Below, piece after piece: positions 26,338 through 34,845 of a DNA stretch of 64,000 nucleotides. The stretch covers positions 2,866,435 to 2,930,434 of the forward strand of contig OY282420.1 in NCBI GenBank assembly GCA_958295955.1, in the 5' to 3' direction. A program made the translations under genes and the position numbers. Source of the DNA: an uncultured Bryobacterales bacterium. GTDB taxonomy: Bacteria > Acidobacteriota > Terriglobia > Bryobacterales > UBA6623. The notes under the pieces were generated by a model that made no database searches, was not told where the DNA came from, and worked only from the letters and a program-made list of their open reading frames with translations. The stretch's first letter is position 1; every line of letters starts with the position of its first letter.

Positions 26338-27915
26338 ATGCTTACTCGTTGCGCGGTGCTGCTGGGGATTGGTGTTGCCGGGCTGCCGGCCCAGCCCGTC
26401 ACAATCGAGAACCGCTTCGGGGGAGTTTTCGTCGAGATCGTCAAGGGACGGAAACTGCTTGTCGGCCAAAGCGGCAAAACTCGCGAGGCGGACCGCGGGG
26501 ACGTATTCGTCGAACAGGGGCCGCAAGCCATGCGCATCGCGGTCCGGCCCAAGGACGGCGAAGCCGTTGACCTGCGGGTCATGGTTCCGTTCGGCATCCC
26601 GCTTGCCATCGCCACGAAAGACGGTGATATCGAGATCTCCGGCATGATGCAAAAGTTGTCCGTGCGGACCGAGAGCGGAGCGCTCACCATCGCCGCGCCG
26701 TGGGAAATCACGCGCCTCGACCTCGACGCGCGCCGCAAGCCTCCGCGCGTCGCAATGCCGCCCGATGCGAAGTTCATGCAGTCCCGCATTTGGATCGGGC
26801 CGAAGGAATCGATCTGGCGGCTGCGCGACCGGCTCGACGTCAACGCGGCGGTGTACGGCGACATCGAGGTCAAGTTGAGAAATTCGCCGGAGTTGATTCT
26901 AAAAACCTACCTACCCCCCGATGATTGGCCGCTCAAATCGCATTTGCGGTCCAGGGAAATCGCCGCGCGGCTGATTGCGCTGCGCAAGCAACGCGAACAG
27001 GGCAGGCCGGCGCCGGCCGGTCCGCCGTCTCCAGCGGCCGACGGTCCGCCGCAACCTGCAAGCGAGGCGCTGTTCGTTTCCAACGTGCGCATGGTCAGCC
27101 TGACGGCGGCTGTGAGCGACAGGCAGGGCCGCCCGGTAACGGACCTCGATCCCGGCGAATTCACGGTCGAAGAAGACGGCGCGCCGCAGAGCATTACTGT
27201 CGCGACCAAGGATTCTGCGCCGTTCAACATGGTCATCCTGCTCGATCTCAGCGGCAGCACGAGCATCGACCGCGTCCACATGCGCAACGTAACCGTGAAG
27301 CTGATCGAGTTGGCGGGCAAGGACGACCGCGTCGCGCTGTACGCGCTTGCCGGCGGCATGTTCCATGTCCTGGCCGCATTGACCGCGGATCATCGATCGC
27401 TCATCGAGCGGGTCGAGCGCCTGCCGAGGGCTGCTGGCGGCTCGCCGCTTTGGGACAGCATCGTTCTGGCCTACGGCGAAGAGTTGATCGACCGCGCAGG
27501 CGAGCGCAACGCCTTGATTATCATCAGCGACGGCATCGATAACCGCATCAGCAACCAGGAGGCGCCCTCGGCGCTCAACGCCGAGCGGCTGATCAACGCC
27601 GCCCGCGAGATGGATGCCCGCATTTATCCGATTTTTCTGCGCTCCGGCGAACGCTTCGCCCGCGGCTGGTCGGAGAAAGCAAGGAACCGCATGGACAAGC
27701 TCGCCGAGGTCACCGGCGGGCGCATCTTCCCGGCGCTCTCCATTGCCGACGTGGAGCCCGTGCTCCCGCGCTTGGCGGAGGAGTTGCGCAGCGTATATTC
27801 GATTGCTTATTACCCGGACAACCAGAATTTCGACGGCGGCTGGCGCAAGGTGAAGCTCCAAGTGGCCCGTAAGGATGTCGTGATTCGGGCGCGGCCCGGA
27901 TATTTCGCCAGATAG
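26338..27915 (+). CDS. Exported VWFA-domain protein (acidobacterial type)
   Basis: A 525-residue protein with a short signal peptide (RCAVLLGIGVAGLPAQ), an N-terminal beta-helix-like part with adhesin-type repeats (KDGDIEISGMMQKLSVRTES), a Pro/Ala linker and a VWFA domain: VRMVSLTAAVSDRQGRPV, DLDPGEFTVEEDGAPQSI, MIDAS DLSGSTS, LIIISDGIDN and YSIAYYP near the end. This domain set is the VWFA-related type typical of Acidobacteriota and is the best taxonomic hint here. GGAAAGAG precedes the ATG. Function unknown; probably a metal-dependent binding protein at the surface. Confidence 0.88.
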   Translation: MLTRCAVLLGIGVAGLPAQPVTIENRFGGVFVEIVKGRKLLVGQSGKTREADRGDVFVEQGPQAMRIAVRPKDGEAVDLRVMVPFGIPLAIATKDGDIEISGMMQKLSVRTESGALTIAAPWEITRLDLDARRKPPRVAMPPDAKFMQSRIWIGPKESIWRLRDRLDVNAAVYGDIEVKLRNSPELILKTYLPPDDWPLKSHLRSREIAARLIALRKQREQGRPAPAGPPSPAADGPPQPASEALFVSNVRMVSLTAAVSDRQGRPVTDLDPGEFTVEEDGAPQSITVATKDSAPFNMVILLDLSGSTSIDRVHMRNVTVKLIELAGKDDRVALYALAGGMFHVLAALTADHRSLIERVERLPRAAGGSPLWDSIVLAYGEELIDRAGERNALIIISDGIDNRISNQEAPSALNAERLINAAREMDARIYPIFLRSGERFARGWSEKARNRMDKLAEVTGGRIFPALSIADVEPVLPRLAEELRSVYSIAYYPDNQNFDGGWRKVKLQVARKDVVIRARPGYFAR

Positions 27916-27972
27916 CGGCGCAGCCGCGGAGGCGCATGCCGCCGGCGAATTGCACTATACTCGAATCCACGG

Positions 27973-28470
27973 ATGTTCGATTTGGGAAACCAACCGGCCC
28001 GAGTATTTACGCCGCTCGCCGCCGTTGTTTTGGGCGTAACCGTTCTGATCCCCGCCTGCTCGCAGGCGCCGCCGTTTCAGCCGAAATCCACCGTCGGCCA
28101 GTTGATGCATGATGTCGTTTATCCCCGCGCCCACGATGTCTGGAAATCGGTCGGCACGATCGTAACCGAGGAAGGCACGGAAGAGATCCGCCCCCGCACC
28201 GATATCGAGTGGGAAGTCGTCCACAGCGGCGCACGCACGCTGATGGAAGCGGGCAATCTGTTGATGATGACAGGACGCGCAAAAGACAACGACAAGTGGA
28301 TGGAACACTGCCAAGATCTCATAGAGGCCGCGGCGGCAGTGCTCGAATCGTCCGAAGCCTACGACGCCGATGCGGTTTTCGATCGCGGGGAATTGATCTA
28401 CAACGCCTGCCAAGGCTGCCATTGGGAATACCGCTACGAGGACGATCCGAGCATCATCCGCACTCGCTGA
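27973..28470 (+). CDS. Cytochrome c'-like lipoprotein
   Basis: A 165-residue protein with a hydrophobic N-terminus ending in a lipobox-like IPACS, then an all-helical body (VGQLMHDVVYPRAHDVW, LMEAGNLLMMTGRA, MEHCQDLIEAAAAVLES) and a single heme-binding CxxCH near the C-terminus (NACQGCHWEYR). A C-terminal heme site after four helices is the layout of cytochrome c'/c-556, which bind c-type heme and small gases. The lipid anchor would place it in the periplasm. It lies 58 bp after the VWFA gene. Confidence 0.7.
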   Translation: MFDLGNQPARVFTPLAAVVLGVTVLIPACSQAPPFQPKSTVGQLMHDVVYPRAHDVWKSVGTIVTEEGTEEIRPRTDIEWEVVHSGARTLMEAGNLLMMTGRAKDNDKWMEHCQDLIEAAAAVLESSEAYDADAVFDRGELIYNACQGCHWEYRYEDDPSIIRTR

Positions 28471-28529
28471 GCCGCCCCTCGTCTAACGCTTTGCCACAGG
28501 CTCGCATCGCCGGCGCGGCGGGCGGCGCG

Positions 28530-28944
28530 TCATGCTTCCATCCGGTTGCCTTTCAGGAATGCGACAACCGCGTCCTTGCATGTTTTCGAGGCGAGATAGG
28601 CGTCCTCGACGGCCCAGCTATCCATCTGGAACCAGCCCTCGAAACCGCCGTCGTACAGGATTTTGCACAGCTTCGGAATATCGTAGATTCCCTGTCCGCA
28701 GGGCAGGCGCCGCGATGTTCCGGCGCGGCCGTCGGGAAACGGCCGCAGCGTCGAATCGCCGTCGGAGAATTGGATGTAGCTAGTCGTATTTCTTGCCGTG
28801 ATGGGTCTCCGACGAGCCGAAGCCGTTCAGTCCGATCGCCGGCTTCCACGGCGATTTTTTCTCGGGTGCGGAAGAAGGCGGCGCGGTCGAGCAGCCCAGG
28901 GCCGCCAATTGCGCCGGAAAAACGCGGCGTGTCGAGGCGTTCAT
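28530..28944 (-). pseudogene. Truncated sugar-phosphate isomerase/epimerase-like gene with internal deletion
   Basis: From the ATG at 28944 the reading MNASTRRVFPAQLAALGCS gives a Tat/lipobox-like leader, then IGLNGFGSSETHHGKKYD, and a TAG. In the next frame the sequence continues TSYIQFSDGDSTLRPF, PCGQGIYDIPKLCKILYDGGF and EGWFQMDSWAVEDAYLASK to a TGA at 28530, the end of a TIM-barrel xylose-isomerase-like protein. An intact member has about 300 residues, so roughly the middle half is lost and the two ends are out of frame. It lies downstream of the DUF3604 paralogue 2 gene on the same strand. Confidence 0.75.
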
Positions 28945-28995
28945 CGCCGAACCATCGTACCCGGTTGCGTTGGGCGTGCGGCCCGGCTCGCGCGG

Positions 28996-31887
28996 TTAAC
29001 GGTAGTCCACCCAGATCGGGCTGCTCCAGGCCAGGGAGCCGTCCGACTGCTCGACGCGCGCGTAGTAGTAGCTCTCGCCCTCGGCCGGCGCATCGTCGCG
29101 GAATTCGAACACGATGTCCTTCGTTCCGGGTTCGGCCGTATAGACGAACTCGTTGTTCTTGATCAACACCACGCGCGCGATGGGCAGCGTGCCGACGGCC
29201 CGAACTTTCACCACTGGGGGTTCGCTGCTTGCAAACGCTTCGCCCATCAGGTGATCGCCGATGCGCACATCGACGACGATGTTGTCGGTTGCGGCGTAGG
29301 TGCGGCGCGCGCGCATCCCGTCCAGCAGGTCTTGCCGCGTCGTTTGCTTGTCGGCGGGAACCAGCACGCAGGCATACGCATCGTGCGTGCCGACGTGATC
29401 GGAGCTTGCCTGCACGCCGATCTTGATTCCCTTGGCCCATGCTTCCCAGACGAAGCCGTCCGGGCGCCACGCCTCGCCGTGGTGATAATAGCGTTTGTCG
29501 GGCGTTTCGGCGCGCGGCGCGCCGGGGTACTCGTAAGAGGCGTGGAGACCCTGGTAGATTTCGACGATGGGCTCGACTTCGGGGTCGCTGTCCCGCCAAT
29601 CCGTGCCCTGATCGGTGCCGGACGTGTGACCGGTCGTGATGCCGCCGTGGCGCCGCAAGTAAGGATAGAGCACGTCGCCGGTGTTGATTACGGCGTTCCG
29701 CTCGCCCGCTTGAATCGGCAGGCGGCGAATGCCGCGCCGGGCGAAGACGGTGTTGCGGTGGCCGTTGGGGTAGGGCAAGCTACGCTCGGTGCCGAACAGC
29801 GGCCAGAATCTTCCCGGCACGAGGAAGATGTCTTCGGACTTCTCCGTCCGCCACCAGTTGTACTCGACGCCCGGAACGGTATCGCCGCCGAACTGATGAT
29901 CGGCCACCATCATGAAGTCGTACGAGCCGGCCGTAATCGCGTAGCGGTAGAAATCGATCAGTCCGCCCTCGCCGATGCCGTCGCTGGAAATGTCGGTGTG
30001 GCGGTGGAGGTCTCCCCGCAGGATGCGGTAGCTTTTGCCGCCCGCCTCGTAACGGTAGGAACGGATGGCTGCCGTATCCGCCGCTTCGTTCGCGTGGACC
30101 GGCGCCGCGCGCACCGCGGCTTCGCGGAACGGCGCGAGCCGCGGCTGCCCTGCGCTGCGCCAGGCCGCCGCGCTCGGGTCCAAAGTCGTGTACGCAATAT
30201 GGGTTGTCTGCGCCGCGGGCGTCGGGCGGTTGCCGGCGCGGGCGGGCGAGCCGAAGGGCCGCGCATCGCGCGACCAGGCGAACCACAGCTTACCTCCGGC
30301 GGATAGAGCGCTCGACGCCCATACGTCGTTGCGTCCGTTGGTCGCATGCAGCTTGACCGCCGGAGTCCAACCCGAGGGTTCCAGCCTCGTCAGCAGCATT
30401 TCCCAGATGCCGCCCGCTCCCCAGTTGTTGTTGACGCGCGTCGTCGTGCTCGTCAGCGAGCGCACCATCGCCCACAGGTTCCCGTCGGCGTCCGTTTGCA
30501 GTCTCGCTTGCTGGACGTAATCTTTCGCTTCCGCGGGGATGGCGTCCATCAGCGCCGGCGGCTGCTTGAGGCGTTTGCCGTCAAGCACGGCGACCTTGAC
30601 GGCGCGGGTGCGGTACAGTCCCGCGCCGCCGCCCGGCTTGAAGCGCTGACTGCTCCAGTCCTTGCCCCAATTGGCTTCGCCGTGGTCCCAGGCGATCCAC
30701 AGGCGGTCGTTCGCATCGCAAGCGAGCGCGGCGTTCGCCTCGAAGGCAGGCGACGCGGTGATTTGCCGGATGCCGTCCCATGAGCCGCCGGCGTTGAGGC
30801 GGCGGACGTAAACATTGAAGTCGCCCGCCGCGTAGCCGTCCCAGCCGACCCAGACGTTGCCCTTGGAATCGGCGGCGATGTCGGGCGCCCAATTGTCGCC
30901 TTCCGGTCCGCTGACCACCGTCTCGCCGGACCAGGCCGAGCCGTCCCAACGCGCGTGCAAGATCTTCGAGACGCGGTCGCGGAAGCCTTGCCAGACGACG
31001 TGTACGCCGCCCTTGCCGTCCGCGGCGACTCGGTGGTAGAGGTTCTGCGAAGCCCCGCCGACCACAGCCACGCCGGATAGCGCTCCGTCGTCGAGGATAC
31101 GCGAAAAAATGCCCCATTCCCCCGATGGCGACTTGCCCGACCAGACTACGACGATGCGCCCGTCCGCCGCCTCGGCGACTGCCGCGCGGAAATTGTCGGT
31201 GTATTCGCCTTGGGGCGAAACGCGGATCGGCTTGCCCCAGCCGCCGGCGCCGTGCCGGGCCAGCCAGACGGCGTCTTTTTCGTTTTTGTAGCCGATCCAC
31301 GAAAGCCAGACCGATCCGTCGCCGGCCGCCGCCAGAGCTGCGTAGTCGTTGTAGCTCTCGCCGGAGGTGAAATCCACGGTCGGCGCCGTGCGCTCGACCA
31401 GCGCGGCGCCGTCGAGAAAGCTTTTCGAGCGGCCGAAAGGAATTTCGGCCGGCGTGAACGAAAACGAGCCCATGACCGTTTCGATTGCGACCGCCGCGTC
31501 CTCCGGGGCGTCCAGCGCGGCGACGACGCCGTTGGGGATCATGGCGAACGGCCGCGTATGCACCGGGTCGTAACCGCGCGGCATCGTCGAATCCGCGTAG
31601 CGCGTGACGCGGTTGGTCAACAGCCATGCATTCGGCGCAACGATCCGGTCGCGGCCTTCGAAGTGAACCCCTCCGAGGGAGAGCACTCGGCCCGGCGTCA
31701 CGGCGATCGAGCCGTCCCAGCGCTCGGGCGTGAGCCTGTCCATGCCGAACATCAGCCGCATCGTGATCGGCGCCGCAGCGCCGCCGGCGGCCGCCAATTC
31801 CGGAACTTGCGCCGCGGCGCCGGATGCCGCCGGCAGCAACAGCAAGAGAAACGAAAACGGCAAACGAGTCTTGCAGATCATCCGCAA
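28996..31887 (-). CDS. Exported propeller-DUF3604/PHP-like protein, paralogue 2
   Basis: This 963-residue paralogue has a signal peptide (RLPFSFLLLLLPAASGAAA), the N-terminal beta domain (ITMRLMFGMDRLTPERWDGSI), blades with VWLSWIGY, VHVVWQGFRDRVSKILHARW, VWVGWDGYAAGDFNVYVRRL and LWIAWDHGEANWGKDW, and the C-terminal hydrolase domain: RGDLHRHTDISSDG, MVADHQFGG, TGHTSGTDQGTDW and ASSDHVGTHDAYAC. The putative HxH, DH, H and DH ligands are all kept. It ends with the same YYYARVEQ-type beta module as paralogue 3. trpG/pabA starts upstream on the same strand and the broken isomerase lies downstream. Confidence 0.8.
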   Translation of the reverse strand: MRMICKTRLPFSFLLLLLPAASGAAAQVPELAAAGGAAAPITMRLMFGMDRLTPERWDGSIAVTPGRVLSLGGVHFEGRDRIVAPNAWLLTNRVTRYADSTMPRGYDPVHTRPFAMIPNGVVAALDAPEDAAVAIETVMGSFSFTPAEIPFGRSKSFLDGAALVERTAPTVDFTSGESYNDYAALAAAGDGSVWLSWIGYKNEKDAVWLARHGAGGWGKPIRVSPQGEYTDNFRAAVAEAADGRIVVVWSGKSPSGEWGIFSRILDDGALSGVAVVGGASQNLYHRVAADGKGGVHVVWQGFRDRVSKILHARWDGSAWSGETVVSGPEGDNWAPDIAADSKGNVWVGWDGYAAGDFNVYVRRLNAGGSWDGIRQITASPAFEANAALACDANDRLWIAWDHGEANWGKDWSSQRFKPGGGAGLYRTRAVKVAVLDGKRLKQPPALMDAIPAEAKDYVQQARLQTDADGNLWAMVRSLTSTTTRVNNNWGAGGIWEMLLTRLEPSGWTPAVKLHATNGRNDVWASSALSAGGKLWFAWSRDARPFGSPARAGNRPTPAAQTTHIAYTTLDPSAAAWRSAGQPRLAPFREAAVRAAPVHANEAADTAAIRSYRYEAGGKSYRILRGDLHRHTDISSDGIGEGGLIDFYRYAITAGSYDFMMVADHQFGGDTVPGVEYNWWRTEKSEDIFLVPGRFWPLFGTERSLPYPNGHRNTVFARRGIRRLPIQAGERNAVINTGDVLYPYLRRHGGITTGHTSGTDQGTDWRDSDPEVEPIVEIYQGLHASYEYPGAPRAETPDKRYYHHGEAWRPDGFVWEAWAKGIKIGVQASSDHVGTHDAYACVLVPADKQTTRQDLLDGMRARRTYAATDNIVVDVRIGDHLMGEAFASSEPPVVKVRAVGTLPIARVVLIKNNEFVYTAEPGTKDIVFEFRDDAPAEGESYYYARVEQSDGSLAWSSPIWVDYR

Positions 31888-31936
31888 CGCCCGCCATCAA
31901 CGATAGCAAGCCCCGCGGCGGCGCTGTGCCGGCGGG

Positions 31937-32500
31937 CTACAGGTTCAGAAAATTGCCCAGCAGACGCTTGCCGGCGGCGGTAAGAATCGACTCGGGGTGG
32001 AATTGCACGCCCTCGACGGGCAGTTCCCTGTGGCGCAGGCCCATGATCAGCCCGTCCTCCGTTCGCGCCGAGATTTCGAGCGCCGCCGGCAGGGAATCTT
32101 CCTGGACGATCAGAGAGTGGTAGCGCGTCGCCGTAAAGTCCTGCTCGATGCCTGCGAACACCGTCTTGCCGTCGTGATGGATGCGGCTTGTCTTGCCGTG
32201 CATCAGGTAGGGCGCGCGGACGACTTTGCCGCCGAACGCCTCGCCGATCGACTGATGACCGAGGCAGACGCCCAGGATCGGCGCCGCGCCGGCCATCTCC
32301 CGGATGAGCGCAACCGAGACCCCTGCTTCGCGGGGGGTACACGGCCCCGGCGAAACAACGATCTTTTCCGGCTGCATCTCACGGACCTGCTCTACCGTCA
32401 CCCGGTCGTTGCGCCTGACGACGATATCAGCGCCCAACTCGCCGAGGTATTGCACCAGATTGAAAGTGAACGAATCGTAGTTGTCGATGACCAGTAACAT
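31937..32500 (-). CDS. Anthranilate/aminodeoxychorismate synthase glutamine amidotransferase
   Basis: A class I glutamine amidotransferase of 187 residues that supplies ammonia to chorismate-using synthases in tryptophan or folate synthesis. [18 protein letters not shown] is the TrpG/PabA N-terminal signature; the catalytic triad is in [15 protein letters not shown] (Cys) and VQFHPESI (His, Glu); ATRYHSL and VSPGPCTP are also typical. The ATG at 32500 matches the family start; the frame upstream to 32539 is not conserved. trpE and pabB are not adjacent, so trpG and pabA cannot be told apart. Confidence 0.93.
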   Translation of the reverse strand: MLLVIDNYDSFTFNLVQYLGELGADIVVRRNDRVTVEQVREMQPEKIVVSPGPCTPREAGVSVALIREMAGAAPILGVCLGHQSIGEAFGGKVVRAPYLMHGKTSRIHHDGKTVFAGIEQDFTATRYHSLIVQEDSLPAALEISARTEDGLIMGLRHRELPVEGVQFHPESILTAAGKRLLGNFLNL

Positions 32501-32712
32501 CCCAACTTTTATTGTGCCTGTCCGCCGGCCAATTCCCAAACGCTGAAGTTGCGGTAGCGGAATTGCGACCGGCGCATTTGCCGCAGGCCGACCCGTCCCG
32601 CGCCGGCAGCTAAAACGAGCGCCGCGTCAAGCCGTGCATGCCCACATTGTAGGCGCTGTGTGCTACCTTCAGCGTGGGCCGGGGCCGCCCGGCCGCACCC
32701 AGGGAGGACGAT

Positions 32713-33804
32713 ATGCAACGCCGCAGTTTCATTACCGGCGCCGCCGCCGCATCGGCGGCCGCATGCGCCGCGCCGCAGCCCGAACCCAAACCCGCGCGGC
32801 CGCCGCTAAAGATGCACGTCGGCGCGCAGCGCGGCCCGACCGACAGCGGGATGCTGCAATTTCTGAAGCGCCACGGCGTCAACAATTGCTGCGGCTTTCC
32901 GCCCGACCCGGGCGAGCGCGGCTACTGGCTTCCCGAAGACCTGGAGAAAACGCGCGATCTGTGCGCAGAGCACGGCGTCTCGCTCGACATGGTTGCGCTG
33001 CCCTTCCTCGCCTCCTCGCACATCGACCGCGAAAAGCGCGGCGCGATCATGCTGGGCCAATCGCCCGAGCGCGACAAAGACATCGACGACATCCACAAGA
33101 TGATCGAGGCCTGCGCGAAGACGAGCATTCCCGCCTTCAAGTACAACATGAGCATCCTGGGCGTGTTGCGCACCGAGCGTACGCCGGGCAGAGGCGGCTC
33201 GACCTATTCGAGTTGGCGTCTCGACGAAGCGCAGCCCGATCCGCCGCTCACCCGCGCCGGACGCGTCGACGAAGACGCGGCCTGGGAGCGCATTGCCTAC
33301 TTCCTCGAGCGGGTTATCCCCGTCGCCAACGAGTTCAAGATCCGCGCCGCCTGCCACCCGCACGATCCCGGCGTCCCGCCCGAGGGCTACCAGGGCGCCG
33401 CCCGCGTGCTGGGAACCCCCGAAGGTCTCTACAAGTTCATGGAGATCGAAAAGAGTCCTTATCACGGCTTCAATCTCTGCCTGGGCACGACGGCGGAAAT
33501 GCTGCAAGACCCGGCAACGGAAATCCACGAGGTCATCCGCCGCATCGGCAGCGAGAAGAAAATCTTCAACATCCACTTCCGCAACATCCGCGGACGCCGC
33601 GACCGTTTCGAAGAGGTCTATCCTGACGAAGGAGACATGAACATGGCCGCAGTCGCGCAAACGCTTTGGGATGTGGACTACCCCTACATGCTCATGCCCG
33701 ACCACGTGCCGCTCCACTCGGACGACCCCGACCGCCGGCAGGGGTTCGCTTACGGATTCGGCTATATCAAGGGAATTCTGCAAGCGCTCCGCGAGCGGGG
33801 GTAG
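32713..33804 (+). CDS. Tat-exported mannonate dehydratase-like TIM-barrel protein
   Basis: A 363-residue protein. The N-terminus MQRRSFITGAAAASAAACA is a twin-arginine signal with a lipobox-like end, followed by a Pro-rich spacer. The mature part shows mannonate dehydratase (UxuA-type) TIM-barrel traits: IRAACHPHDPGVPPEG, RVLGTPEGLYKFMEI, SPYHGFNLCLGTTAEM, NIHFRNIRGRRDRFEEVY and DEGDMNM. UxuA converts mannonate to 2-keto-3-deoxygluconate. KDPG aldolase at 58709 could act later in that route after phosphorylation. GGGAGGACG lies before the ATG. A Tat signal on such an enzyme is unusual. Confidence 0.8.
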   Translation: MQRRSFITGAAAASAAACAAPQPEPKPARPPLKMHVGAQRGPTDSGMLQFLKRHGVNNCCGFPPDPGERGYWLPEDLEKTRDLCAEHGVSLDMVALPFLASSHIDREKRGAIMLGQSPERDKDIDDIHKMIEACAKTSIPAFKYNMSILGVLRTERTPGRGGSTYSSWRLDEAQPDPPLTRAGRVDEDAAWERIAYFLERVIPVANEFKIRAACHPHDPGVPPEGYQGAARVLGTPEGLYKFMEIEKSPYHGFNLCLGTTAEMLQDPATEIHEVIRRIGSEKKIFNIHFRNIRGRRDRFEEVYPDEGDMNMAAVAQTLWDVDYPYMLMPDHVPLHSDDPDRRQGFAYGFGYIKGILQALRERG

Positions 33805-33892
33805 TGCTGCTAATCTGAAGGCAGTCCCTCGTTGGAACGCCGCCGCGGCGAAGACGCCGCTGAAATTTGCGGGAAGCGGTTCCCCTCGAAGC

Positions 33893-33968
33893 GGGGCGGT
33901 AGCTCAGCAGGTAGAGCAACGGCCTTTTAAGCCGTGGGTCCTGGGTTCGAGTCCCAGCCGCCTCACCA
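33893..33968 (+). tRNA. tRNA-Lys (anticodon UUU)
   Basis: A complete cloverleaf with acceptor GGGGCGG pairing with CCGCCTC (one G-U pair), D arm GCTCAGCAGGTAGAGC, anticodon stem ACGGC/GCCGT with loop CTTTTAA, T arm CTGGGTTCGAGTCCCAG, discriminator A, and CCA encoded. Confidence 0.95.
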
Positions 33969-34181
33969 TGTCTCCGCGGATACTGAGCGCCGGCTGCTCG
34001 TCTCCGCGCTGAGGAAAGTCTGAACAGCCCCTGCTTGGACCTCTGCCATGCTCCTTGTGCTCGCAGTTCCCGCAGCCCCGCTTCAGACTCATTCTTCGCT
34101 TGGAATAGAGGGACGGAAGGCGCGCTTGTGCTATATTCTTGGCGGCGGGCAACAACGGGTCCGTCCTGAGAGCCAATTTCA

Positions 34182-34256
34182 GCGGGAGTAGTTCAGTGGT
34201 AGAACGTCAGCTTCCCAAGCTGAATGTCGCGGGTTCGATCCCCGTCTCCCGCTCCA
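34182..34256 (+). tRNA. tRNA-Gly (anticodon CCC)
   Basis: A complete cloverleaf: acceptor GCGGGAG/CTCCCGC, D arm GTTCAGTGGTAGAAC, anticodon stem TCAGC/GCTGA with loop TTCCCAA, T arm CGGGTTCGATCCCCG, and CCA encoded. It borders the defence region that begins with the broken Fic gene at 34440. Confidence 0.95.
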
Positions 34257-34439
34257 TGCCGGCAACGATGCGCAGCCGGTGAGACGAGCGATCCGCTCCC
34301 GCGGGAATGGGTCGCTCTACGGCTATCCATGCCGGAGCGGAGCAAGTCGATAGCTCGTGCTGCGGCCGCCGGCCTTCCTGCGGACGAGGCGCCGCCGGCG
34401 CCGAGAGCGGCAATGTCGCGGAGAGCCGTGTCCTGCAAG

Positions 34440-34790
34440 CATTTCGTCGACCCGGATTCGCCGCATGCCGCTCCTACCCGTTGGAAAGAGAGAGGCGCGC
34501 CAAGCGAAAAGTCCTGCCGGGGTAAGCGTCCGGTCGTAGCGGCGCCCCGCATCGAGCATCATCTCGACGACGCCTTCGATTTTGCGGTCCGGCTGTTTCA
34601 GCCCGCCGGCATCCAGGCCGAGACGACGGGCGATCGACGAACGAACTTGCTCGGCATCCAACTTTTCCTCTTCGATTCCGCTCGTCTTGACGACATCCTC
34701 GGTGAGAGTCCGCAGGACTGCCTGTTGTCTGAGATCGAAGCCGAGCGATTTCATCCGCCCAATCAGCCGGCCCTGCCGATGTCAAACAGA
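34440..34790 (-). pseudogene. 5'- and 3'-truncated Fic/DUF4172 gene remnant
   Basis: The frame with ATG at 34754 reads MKSLGFDLRQQAVLRTLTED, then SSIARRLGLD, EGVVEMMLDAGRRYD and LFPTGRSGMRRIRVDE. This is the N-terminal DUF4172 and linker part of Fic-family AMP-transferases. Upstream codons in the same frame also fit (HRQGRLIGR), but a TGA at 34782-34784 interrupts them and the rest of the N-terminus is missing. After about 34450 the frame turns to arginine-rich noise and the HPFxDGNGR core of Fic is absent. It sits between tRNA-Gly and drmB. Confidence 0.65.
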
Positions 34791-34845
34791 GGCTTCCTGC
34801 CGAGGTTGTAGCAGCTAATCTCCGCATACAGTGCGGTGAATGCGA

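Noticed and set aside
34010-34070. GAGGAAAGTCTGAACAG, resembling the first conserved core (P4 side) of bacterial RNase P RNA
   Set aside because: None of the other core elements (ACAGAA, the long conserved loops, the 3' P4 strand) is found in the next 150 bases before tRNA-Gly. A chance match or a small fragment is more likely than a functional rnpB.
34782-34784. In-frame TGA in the Fic remnant read as selenocysteine
   Set aside because: The gene is truncated at both ends and no SECIS-like hairpin is evident after the codon. A nonsense mutation in a pseudogene is simpler, even though selB is present.
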